Part shown: one piece after another, positions 7,015 to 13,275 of the stretch
Layout: each line of letters opens with the position of its first letter
Position numbering within the stretch: the stretch's first letter is position 1
Assembly: GCA_015487535.1 (NCBI GenBank)
Contig: WFPN01000153.1
Span: 1 to 15,330 of the forward strand
Origin: Aquificaceae bacterium
GTDB lineage: Bacteria; Aquificota; Aquificia; Aquificales; Aquificaceae
Reading direction: 5' to 3'
Length of the DNA: 15,330 nucleotides
Notes under the pieces: generated by a model
Database searches by the model: none
What the model was told of the DNA's origin: nothing
Seen by the model: only the letters and a program-made list of their open reading frames with translations
Translations under genes and position numbers: made by a program

Positions 7015-7410
7015 ATGAAACTTCTGGATACAGGGGTACTCTTAGAGTTCTTCTCAGGATCGGAGGAGGAGATAGACAGGATAGACGCCCTCTTCAGGGA
7101 TATGGAAAAGCAGAAGGAAAAGCTCCTTGTAACCGAGGAGGTCATAATAGAGCTGGTGTACTACTTGGAACAGGTTCAGGGATGGGAGAGAGAGGTGGTC
7201 GCGGACGTGGTGGGTACCGTTCTCCTCGACAGCCTCTTCTCCGTCGAGGATAGAGATATTATCCAGAACGCCGTAAAAACCTACTCGAAGACAAAGCTCA
7301 GCTTCCTCGACTGCCTGAAGGCAGCTAAGGCTAAGAAGAGGAAGGTCAAGGAGGCTATCTCCTTCAACAGGAAGTTCGAGAAGGCCGGTCTGAAGCTCAT
7401 CCGCCCGTGA
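7015..7410 (+). CDS. PIN-domain ribonuclease, VapC-like toxin
   Basis: PIN-domain proteins are metal-dependent single-strand RNases, and VapC toxins cut tRNA or rRNA to stop translation. The 131-residue protein has the expected size and layout: D5 in MKLLDTGVLLEFF, E46 in EEVIIELVYYLE, D99 in LSFLDCLKAAKAKKRK, and a fourth site SFNRKF where the usual Asp is Asn (N118). I start at ATG 7015, which gives a typical PIN N-terminus; a TTG at 6997 is in frame but has no more support. No Shine-Dalgarno precedes the ATG. The gene is head to head with the AbrB-like gene and its last 14 bases overlap the end of fliI on the other strand. The PIN call is firm; toxin activity and pairing with the AbrB-like protein are inferred. 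Confidence 0.88.
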   Translation: MKLLDTGVLLEFFSGSEEEIDRIDALFRDMEKQKEKLLVTEEVIIELVYYLEQVQGWEREVVADVVGTVLLDSLFSVEDRDIIQNAVKTYSKTKLSFLDCLKAAKAKKRKVKEAISFNRKFEKAGLKLIRP

Positions 7411-8683
7411 GGGCTGTGTACAGCTCCTTCAGGTCCTTTAGACTCTCTTCAAAGGGGACCCCGATCCTGTAGTCCTGTCTGAAGAAGTTGTCTATAAGCT
7501 CCTTGTTGTCCAATACCTTGTCCACAGCGGGATTAGAACCCCTCTTGTAGAGGCCCAGGTTCACCAGATCTTCCATAGATTCGTAGGAGCTTAGTAGCTC
7601 TTTAACGTACATCGCCATCTTCATATGCTCTTCCGATACCAGCTTGGGCATAAGCCTTGAGAGACTCTTGACCGGATCCACAGCCGGGTAAAGGCCTGCG
7701 TTAGCCCTCTTTCTTGAAAGAACTATGTGCCCATCGAGAACGCCCACGAGGGCGTCCGCCACGGGATCTAGGGTTATGTCGTCTCCCTCCACCAGGACGC
7801 TGAAAATACCCGTTATGCTACCCCCTCCGCTGAAGTTCCCACAGCTCTCCACTATGTTCGTCATCATGTGGAAGACCGAAGGCGTGTAGCCTTTCAGGGT
7901 GGGAGGTTCCCCGGCCGCGAGGCCTATCTCCCTCTGGGCCATAGCAAAGCGCGTTATCGAGTCCATAACCAGCAGGACGTCCGCCCCTTTGGAAGCAAAG
8001 TGCTTAGCGTGGACTATCGCGCTGAGGGCGCCCTTGACCTTTACAACAGGAGGCTCGTCGGCGGTTGAAACCACCACTATGCTCTTCCTTAGGCCTTCCC
8101 CTAAAACGTCCTCCACAAACTCCCTGACCTCCCTTCCCCTCTCTCCTATTAGGGCTAAAACCACAACGTCCGCGTTACTGTAGTTTGTTATCATCCCAAG
8201 GAGCGTGCTCTTGCCAACCCCGGCCCCTGCGAATATGCCCACCTTCTGCCCCTTTCCCAGGGTGAACATACCGTTTATGGATCTAACCCCGGTGTCGAAG
8301 ACCTCCTCTATCCTTTCCCTCTCGAGGGGGTTTACGCTGGAGAGCTCTATCGGGAGCCTATCTCTGGTGTAGAGAGGCTTTCCGTCCAGAGGCTCACCGA
8401 AGGGGTTTACCACCTTGCCGAGCAGCTCCTCTCCTGTCTGTGTGGAGACGTGCTCGCTCCTTATCAGGACCCTGTCCCCCGGCTTTATCCCCGAGAGCCT
8501 CCCGTAGGGCATAACTATGCATCTGTCTTCGTTAAAGCCTATAACCTCCCCGAGGATCTTGCTTCCCGAAGAGGGGTATATCTCGACCAGGTCCCCTGTG
8601 GCGCTTCCCGGATTGTAGGCTTCCAGGTATATACCGCTTACCTTAACTACTTTTCCGTATATCCTAACCCCTCTCAAGGGCAT
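7397..8683 (-). CDS. fliI: Flagellum-specific ATPase FliI
   Basis: FliI is the cytosolic hexameric ATPase of the flagellar export apparatus, related to the F1 beta subunit. The 428 residues contain the Walker A loop GAGVGKST (153-160), the GERGREV motif (180-186), Walker B VLLVMDSITRFA (236-247, D241) and the family segment GEPPTLKGYTPSVF. The T3SS-type C-terminus is present. The N-terminal beta-barrel domain is somewhat short but complete. The ATG at 8683 lies inside the last codons of fliH (20-base overlap) with GGGAGG 9 bases upstream. Downstream the expected fliJ is missing; instead the PIN gene converges from the other strand with a 14-base overlap. Confidence 0.97.
   Translation of the reverse strand: MPLRGVRIYGKVVKVSGIYLEAYNPGSATGDLVEIYPSSGSKILGEVIGFNEDRCIVMPYGRLSGIKPGDRVLIRSEHVSTQTGEELLGKVVNPFGEPLDGKPLYTRDRLPIELSSVNPLERERIEEVFDTGVRSINGMFTLGKGQKVGIFAGAGVGKSTLLGMITNYSNADVVVLALIGERGREVREFVEDVLGEGLRKSIVVVSTADEPPVVKVKGALSAIVHAKHFASKGADVLLVMDSITRFAMAQREIGLAAGEPPTLKGYTPSVFHMMTNIVESCGNFSGGGSITGIFSVLVEGDDITLDPVADALVGVLDGHIVLSRKRANAGLYPAVDPVKSLSRLMPKLVSEEHMKMAMYVKELLSSYESMEDLVNLGLYKRGSNPAVDKVLDNKELIDNFFRQDYRIGVPFEESLKDLKELYTALTGG
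7411..7426. terminator. Small hairpin directly after the PIN stop codon
   Basis: GGGCTG (7411-7416) and CAGCTC (7421-7426) form a 6-bp stem with one G-U pair and a TGTA loop, touching the PIN TGA and lying inside the fliI 3' end. Only a CTTC follows, with no T-run, so it is a weak terminator candidate. Confidence 0.22.
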
Positions 8684-9353
8684 TCTTTAAGGCCTCCCTG
8701 AAGACCTCTTCCAGGATCTCCTCGTGCTTTCTCTCTATAACGAACTTGGTTGTCTCTATCTTGAGCTCTCCGGGCTTTAGCTTGTCGTTTCCCACCACCT
8801 CTATATCGACCCTGTCCCCCAGCCTCTCTTTTATCCCGGCTATGAACTCAAATACCTTATCCATGTCCGTTGGGTTCAGGACAACCTTGACGCTACCCTT
8901 TAGGTCCACAACCCTGTCGAAGACATCGCTGAGTATCTTGGTTACCAGCTCTTCCTTGGGTACTATGTCGGTGAGGAGAAACTCCTTTATCATCTCCTTA
9001 GAAAGCTCCAGAAACTCCCCTTTGAGCTCCTCCCTTACCTTGTCCAACTGCCGTGTCAGGCTCTCTACTATCTCCTGGGCGAGGTCCTTCTTTATCTCGT
9101 AGGACCTGAGATCCTCGAGGGCTTTCTCCAGCCTGCTTTCTCTCTCTAAAAGCTCCTCCCTCAGCTTCTTGACCTCTTCCAGAAGGTCCCTGTTTTCCTT
9201 CTCTAGAAGGCTAAGCTTCTCCTCGAGCTCGGAGATCCTTGCCTGGGCCTCCTCCTTTTCCTCCCTGAGTCTTTGGAGCTCGTCCTTGAACCCTGCCGCC
9301 GGCGGACTCTGTGGCTCGGCGCTCCCGAATATGGGCCTGAATTCCTTAGACAT
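8664..9353 (-). CDS. fliH: Flagellar assembly protein FliH
   Basis: FliH binds and regulates FliI and tethers it to the switch and export gate. The 229-residue protein has a short Pro/Ala-rich head (1-20), a long heptad coiled coil rich in Glu, Lys and Leu (about 22-115), and a C-terminal domain (about 125-225) like V/A-ATPase subunit E (VTKILSDVFDRVVDLKGSVK, then LKIETTKFVIERKHEEILEE). It is sandwiched between fliG and fliI in the conserved G-H-I order and overlaps both: 8 bases with fliG and 20 with fliI. GGAGG in the fliG end serves as its ribosome binding site. Primary sequence is poorly conserved in this family, so order and architecture carry much of the call. Confidence 0.93.
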   Translation of the reverse strand: MSKEFRPIFGSAEPQSPPAAGFKDELQRLREEKEEAQARISELEEKLSLLEKENRDLLEEVKKLREELLERESRLEKALEDLRSYEIKKDLAQEIVESLTRQLDKVREELKGEFLELSKEMIKEFLLTDIVPKEELVTKILSDVFDRVVDLKGSVKVVLNPTDMDKVFEFIAGIKERLGDRVDIEVVGNDKLKPGELKIETTKFVIERKHEEILEEVFREALKNALERG

Positions 9354-10353
9354 AGGCCTCCTCTCCGCCGAGCTCTATCTTGCCTTCGTCTATCAGCTTC
9401 CTTATGACGGCGACCACCTGCTTCTGGGCCTTCTCAACCTCGGACTTCTTGACGGGCCCTAGGGCCTCCATATCCTCCTGCATGATCTTCGCGGCCCTCT
9501 TGGACATGTTGGAGAAGAACTTCTCCTTTATATCGTCGGGGGCGCCCTTGAGGGCTATTATCAGGGTGTTCTTGTCCACAGCCTTGAGGACCTCTATTAT
9601 CGCCCTGTTGTCGAGCTTCCTTATGTCCTCGAAGGTGAACATCTTCTCCCTTATCCTCTCCTCGAGGGTGGGGTCCTCCTCACCTATCTTCCTCAGGAGG
9701 TTCTCGGCGGTCTCCTTGTCTAGCATGTTCATGAGCTCGGCTGCTATGGCCACTCCCTCCTGTTTCTTTATACCCCCTGCTATACCTAGGGCCTTTATCT
9801 CCTCGGTTATGGTTTCTATAAGTTGCCTGAGGAACTGCGGAGATACGTTCTCTAGGGTGGCTATCCTCTTGACCACCTCGTATCTTAGGTTTTCAGGAAG
9901 CCAGGAGAGAATCTCCGAGGCCTTTCTGGGAGAGAGCTGGGAAAGTAATACCGCTATGGTTTGGGGATGTTCGTTCTTTATAAGACCCACGAGTACCCTT
10001 GTGTCTATCTTCTCTAACTGCTCAAGCCCCTCCGCTACCCCTGCCGTTCCCAGAAGACTCTTTATCCTCTCATAGACTTCGGGAGGGAGCACCCCCTGGA
10101 GCTGCTCTAGGAGTGTCTCCAAGTTCGAGTACTGGGTGGCGACGTAACTGTAATCTTCTAAGAACTCCTGGACGGCGGCCTCTATGTCTCCTGGGGACAG
10201 GTCCTTTAGCCTCGCTGCTGTGAGAAATATCTTCTGTATCTCCTCCTCGGATAGCTCCTTGAGGATCTTGGCGGCCACGTCCGGTGGCATGGACATGAGG
10301 AGAACGGCCGCCTTTTCGACCTTCGAAAGCTCCCTGCTCGTAGCCTCCGCCAT
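9346..10353 (-). CDS. fliG: Flagellar motor switch protein FliG
   Basis: FliG is the rotor protein on the MS ring that meets the stator and generates torque. The 335-residue product (from ATG 10353) has the N-terminal domain with SKVEKAAVLLMSMPPDVAAK, the EHPQT motif (residues 128-132) of the middle domain that binds the switch complex, and the C-terminal torque helix region (FTFEDIRKLDNRAIIEVLKA, with the charged residues conserved). A GTG one codon upstream (10356) is an alternative start; the only ribosome-binding match, AGGTGAT, overlaps the start itself. It begins just 9 bases after the frdB stop, an unusual partner, where fliF would normally be. fliH follows with an 8-base overlap. Confidence 0.97.
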   Translation of the reverse strand: MAEATSRELSKVEKAAVLLMSMPPDVAAKILKELSEEEIQKIFLTAARLKDLSPGDIEAAVQEFLEDYSYVATQYSNLETLLEQLQGVLPPEVYERIKSLLGTAGVAEGLEQLEKIDTRVLVGLIKNEHPQTIAVLLSQLSPRKASEILSWLPENLRYEVVKRIATLENVSPQFLRQLIETITEEIKALGIAGGIKKQEGVAIAAELMNMLDKETAENLLRKIGEEDPTLEERIREKMFTFEDIRKLDNRAIIEVLKAVDKNTLIIALKGAPDDIKEKFFSNMSKRAAKIMQEDMEALGPVKKSEVEKAQKQVVAVIRKLIDEGKIELGGEEAYV

Positions 10354-10362
10354 CACCTAATA

Positions 10363-11061
10363 TTAAAAACCCAAAAATCCAAAGTCTTCCGTCTTCTTTT
10401 GAATATATCCCCTCTGAGCGAGCTTTCCCTCCAGCAGGGTTATCCACCTCTCGGGCATGCAACCTTTAGGACAGAAGAGATTACAGTTGCTACAGTGGAC
10501 GCAGTTCTGCAAGTTCAGGTTGAGAATGTCTCCAAGCCGCTCCTCACCGAGGCTATCCCTCGGGTCTTCCTCTATTGAGTAGATCTTGGTCGTGATGGCC
10601 GGTCCCCCGAAGTCTTTTCCTTCGATCAGGGGAGGACAGACGTTGTTACATATACCGCAGAGGATGCAATCCCACGCTTTCGAGGTTTTGGCAAGCTGGG
10701 AAGGCTCTAGAGTCAGGTTCTCATCCCTGGGCACGAACCAAACCTTGTTCCTCCTCATTGCCTCGAAGATCTCCTCGTGGGATACGACCAGATCCCTGAT
10801 CGGCTTTGACCCGTCCACCGGCTCTATTAGAACCTCGTCTCCTGAGACCCTAGTATTGCAGGCGAGCCTGTGCTGGCCGTTCACCTTAACGGCACAGGTT
10901 CCGCATATACTCGCCCTGCACATGGCTCTGAAAGATAGGCTCGGATCTATCTCCTTTACCTTCTGGAGAACCTCGAGAACCGTAGGGCTTTCATCCGTCT
11001 CTACTTCAAACTCCTTGAGGGTAAAACTCCCGTCCCTGAACAGCTTTAGCTTGACCCTCAT
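10363..11061 (-). CDS. frdB: Fumarate reductase / succinate dehydrogenase iron-sulfur subunit
   Basis: This subunit passes electrons between the flavoprotein and quinone or other acceptors in succinate:fumarate interconversion, a step of the reductive TCA cycle if the host is an Aquificales. The 232 residues carry a [2Fe-2S] site (C48, C53, C56, C68), then CILCGICNNVCP (C132, C135, C138, C142) and CVHCSNCNLFCPKG (C187, C190, C193, C197). Compared with E. coli SdhB, the third cluster has an added cysteine, C190, in the place of the residue that makes that site [3Fe-4S], so a [4Fe-4S] cluster is predicted. No flavoprotein or membrane anchor gene is adjacent. It lies 15 bases after holA and just before fliG. 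Whether it acts as fumarate reductase or succinate dehydrogenase, or with another partner, cannot be told here. Confidence 0.9.
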   Translation of the reverse strand: MRVKLKLFRDGSFTLKEFEVETDESPTVLEVLQKVKEIDPSLSFRAMCRASICGTCAVKVNGQHRLACNTRVSGDEVLIEPVDGSKPIRDLVVSHEEIFEAMRRNKVWFVPRDENLTLEPSQLAKTSKAWDCILCGICNNVCPPLIEGKDFGGPAITTKIYSIEEDPRDSLGEERLGDILNLNLQNCVHCSNCNLFCPKGCMPERWITLLEGKLAQRGYIQKKTEDFGFLGF

Positions 11062-11076
11062 AGGATTAAAAGATAG

Positions 11077-12090
11077 TCAGCGGAGCGTAAAATCTACGGT
11101 GAAATTTCTCAGGGCGGCTTCAGGGTTTGCGAAGTACACCTTCACCGATAGATCTAGCCTGTAGAGAGCCTCTAGGAGTTCCTTCGCTCTCTCTTTTGGA
11201 AACTTCTCAAGGTAGGTTTTGAACTTGAGCTGGCTGAACCTGTGCTTTATACCCAAGGTCTCCAAGGTCTTCTCAAGGCTTTGCCCCTGCTCTAAGAGTA
11301 GATGGGCTGTGTATATCCTCATCGCGTAGTTTCCGAGTGTAGTCATGATCTGGAGGGGAGGTACTCCTGAGGCAAACATGTCTCTGAGCGCCCGCAAGCT
11401 TTTTGCTAGATCTCCGGCAAAGAAGGCGTCCAGAAACTCGAACACCCCGTAGCTACCCCATGGAGTGCAAACTCTACCCACAACCTCGGCGGTTATCCTC
11501 TTCCCCTCGGAGTACGCTATCAGCTTTTCAGTCTCACCCTTCAGTATCATCAGATCTCCCTGGCACAGATCCACAAGGAGATCTAATGCCTCCTCATCGA
11601 TACCCCCCGCCTCTCTTTCCAGCTTCTTCCTTACTATCTCCTTTACCTTTTTGGCGGAGAGTCTGTCCGCCAGGATCACATCGCCTACGGAGGATATGGT
11701 TTTGAAGGGCTCCTTAGAGAGATCCTGGCTGCTCAGCTTCCTTTCCACCACCATGAAGAGCTTCGACCTGCTGAGCCTCTTTAAAAGGGCCAGCAAGGAC
11801 TCCATACTCTTCTTCCTTCTTCCGAGCTTTTTCAGGAAGTCCTCGAAGGACCTTAAGAAGACCACCCTGTCGGAGGTTTGTGAGAACATCGAGCCTTCCG
11901 CAGTGAGCTCGTAGAGGTCCTCAAGGCTCGTCTCGTCCCCCCACGCGAGAGTGAAGTTGTCCCCGTAAATATCCCTCAGCTTTCCCTCGAGGGTCTTTAC
12001 CAGGTACTCCTCCTCCCCGTGAACCAGGTTTACCGGCTTTACCCTCCCCTTCTCCAAGACCTCCTTCTGGTACTGGAGAACCTTGAACAT
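11077..12090 (-). CDS. holA: DNA polymerase III delta subunit (clamp loader)
   Basis: HolA is the delta 'wrench' of the clamp loader that opens the beta sliding clamp. The 337-residue protein has the family length and layout. It opens with a HolA N-terminal segment containing VNLVHGEEEYLVKTLEGKLR, followed by an AAA-like region without a Walker A motif. A helical middle (FEFLDAFFAGDLAKSLRALR) leads into a C-terminal collar domain (LLEALYRLDLSVKVYFANPE). The ATG at 12090 shares a base with the ferredoxin stop (TGATG), so the two are translationally coupled, an unusual partnership. frdB follows after 15 bases. The family is divergent in sequence; the N-terminal motif and domain order support the call. 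Confidence 0.88.
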   Translation of the reverse strand: MFKVLQYQKEVLEKGRVKPVNLVHGEEEYLVKTLEGKLRDIYGDNFTLAWGDETSLEDLYELTAEGSMFSQTSDRVVFLRSFEDFLKKLGRRKKSMESLLALLKRLSRSKLFMVVERKLSSQDLSKEPFKTISSVGDVILADRLSAKKVKEIVRKKLEREAGGIDEEALDLLVDLCQGDLMILKGETEKLIAYSEGKRITAEVVGRVCTPWGSYGVFEFLDAFFAGDLAKSLRALRDMFASGVPPLQIMTTLGNYAMRIYTAHLLLEQGQSLEKTLETLGIKHRFSQLKFKTYLEKFPKERAKELLEALYRLDLSVKVYFANPEAALRNFTVDFTLR

Positions 12091-12380
12091 CAGTCCTCGG
12101 ACTCTATAACTATCTCATCGCAACTCTCGTCCTCTATTATCAGCTGGCAGGTCAGTCTCTCCTCCTCGTCAACCGCACCTATCCTCCAGAGGGTCTCCTC
12201 CTCATCCTCCGAGGGCTCGTTAAGGCACTCAAGGCCTTTCAGAACCCTCGCTATACAGACACCGCACTGACCGTCGGTGCAGCCGAACTCTATGTCCGCT
12301 TTCTCCAGCTCGTGGCTGAGCTCTCCGAACCTAACTCCCTTGGGAATGTCGAAGACCTTTCCATTGATCTTAACCTTCAT
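12090..12380 (-). CDS. [2Fe-2S] ferredoxin, plant/adrenodoxin type
   Basis: A 96-residue soluble electron carrier. The cluster ligands are C34, C39, C42 (GCTDGQCGVC) and C78 (RLTCQ), the spacing of plant-type and Isc-type ferredoxins. The protein is very acidic, especially the tail (ESCDEIVIESED), which suits docking on basic partners. Two further cysteines (C52, C87) are not ligands. It lies 51 bases after the thioredoxin-like gene and overlaps holA by one base. The ribosome binding site is weak (AAGG). The physiological partner is unknown; the neighbouring lipoyl and thioredoxin-like proteins make a redox role in sulfur or carbon metabolism plausible. Confidence 0.9.
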   Translation of the reverse strand: MKVKINGKVFDIPKGVRFGELSHELEKADIEFGCTDGQCGVCIARVLKGLECLNEPSEDEEETLWRIGAVDEEERLTCQLIIEDESCDEIVIESED

Positions 12381-12431
12381 AGCCTTAAATTTTACCCGCT
12401 CAGCCCGATGGTTGTATGATTTCAGATATAT

Positions 12432-12704
12432 CTAATCGGTTTGGACACCCTCTTCAACTACCTTCCTCGCCTCCGCTTCCTCCGGGACTCCTACAAAGGC
12501 GAGCTTCCCGTCCACTATGGAGGAAGGGACGCTCCTGACCATGAGCTTGTTGACCCAGTAACGACCTTCCGGCGTGGCTATGTCCAGGACCTCGTACTTG
12601 AAACCGTACTCTTCCTGAAGCTTCCTCCACAGGGCGTCCGCGTGAGGACAGGTGGGACACCACTGGGACACAAGAAGTATTACGTGTCTGTCCTGTGCAC
12701 TCAT
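12432..12704 (-). CDS. Small thioredoxin-fold protein with CPTC active site
   Basis: A 90-residue protein with a thioredoxin/glutaredoxin fold: first strand HVILLVSQ, redox motif WCPTCPHAD (C16, C19), and the cis-proline segment RSVPSSIVDGKLAFVGVP near residue 60. It is shorter than classical thioredoxin (about 105) and resembles the compact thioredoxin-like proteins of thermophiles. Thiol-disulfide exchange is the expected activity; the substrate is unknown. It starts 1 base after the stop of the GcvH-like gene, so the two are almost surely translated together, and the lipoyl arm or the C-terminal CxxC of that protein is an obvious candidate substrate (inference). Confidence 0.85.
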   Translation of the reverse strand: MSAQDRHVILLVSQWCPTCPHADALWRKLQEEYGFKYEVLDIATPEGRYWVNKLMVRSVPSSIVDGKLAFVGVPEEAEARKVVEEGVQTD

Positions 12705-12705
12705 A

Positions 12706-13182
12706 TCACATGCACCTCATACATACTATATCCCACTCATCTATGTGTTCTCTCATCTTTTCTAGGGCCTCCTCGCCCGTAACCAGATCTTTAAGATCCC
12801 TTTCCAAGTCCGTTGGCTTCAGCTTAACTATCCACGCTTCCCCGTAGGGGTCTATGTTAATGAAGTTTGGATCTTCCATTACCCTCTCGTTCACCTCGAC
12901 AACCTCGCCTTCCACCAGCGCAGGTACTGGCCCAGCCCACTTACCGCTCTCGAGTGTGGCGACGGGCTTACCTTTCTTTACCTTCGTTCCTACCGGCTTT
13001 ATCCTAGCGTGGAGGAGCCTCCCTGCCCTCGTCTGACCCACATCGGTGAGGCCCATGGTTACCGTTCCATCCTCGTTGATCCTCAGCCAGACCTGGTTCT
13101 CGATATCGTAGTAGAGGTCCTTGGGTATCATACATCCCTGATACTCCCACGCGTTCCCGAAATCCTGAGTTTTCTTCTCCAT
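12706..13182 (-). CDS. gcvH: GcvH-like lipoyl-carrier protein, possibly a sulfur-pathway lipoate-binding protein
   Basis: The central fold matches glycine cleavage H protein, which carries a lipoyl arm on lysine. The lipoyl site is ATLESGKWAGPVPA with K81, and the second half (GEVVEVNERVMEDPNFIN, then DPYGEAWIVKLKP) is the family pattern. At 158 residues it is longer than usual (about 125-130). An N-terminal extension carries C17 and a C-terminal helix ends in CMRCM (C154, C157). No gcvT or gcvP is nearby. In sulfur oxidisers with the sHdr pathway, GcvH relatives (LbpA) carry sulfur intermediates, and Aquificales have several such paralogues, so that role is considered. I start at ATG 13182; a TTG at 13185 is in frame. 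No ribosome binding site is seen. Confidence 0.85.
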   Translation of the reverse strand: MEKKTQDFGNAWEYQGCMIPKDLYYDIENQVWLRINEDGTVTMGLTDVGQTRAGRLLHARIKPVGTKVKKGKPVATLESGKWAGPVPALVEGEVVEVNERVMEDPNFINIDPYGEAWIVKLKPTDLERDLKDLVTGEEALEKMREHIDEWDIVCMRCM

Positions 13183-13219
13183 CAATTAATAATATAACCC
13201 ATAAGTAAACAATCGTTGA
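13183..13219 (-). promoter_or_regulatory. Candidate promoter of the GcvH-like operon
   Basis: On the minus strand an AT-rich TATATTATT (13196-13188) stands 6-9 bases before the ATG at 13182. The best -35 at 17 bases (TCAACG) is poor. The transcript would have almost no leader, in keeping with the lack of a Shine-Dalgarno. Confidence 0.3.
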
Positions 13220-13243
13220 CTCGAGCTTCGAGAGGCCTATAGT
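13216..13243 (+). promoter_or_regulatory. Promoter of the membrane protein-cupin pair, with palindrome in the spacer
   Basis: TTGACT (13216-13221), 16 bases, TATAGT (13238-13243): a good sigma-70 type promoter, 33 bases before the start at 13276. A perfect inverted repeat CTCGA-GCT-TCGAG (13220-13232) sits across the end of the -35 and the spacer and is a plausible repressor or activator site. Confidence 0.6.
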
Positions 13244-13275
13244 AAATAATTGATTACTCTCAAAAGGAGGTCGAA

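Noticed and set aside
9380..10075. Long plus-strand open frame (231 codons) opposite fliG
   Set aside because: Ser/Phe/Arg-rich product with no motif, mirrored codon bias of fliG; a shadow of a clearly conserved gene.
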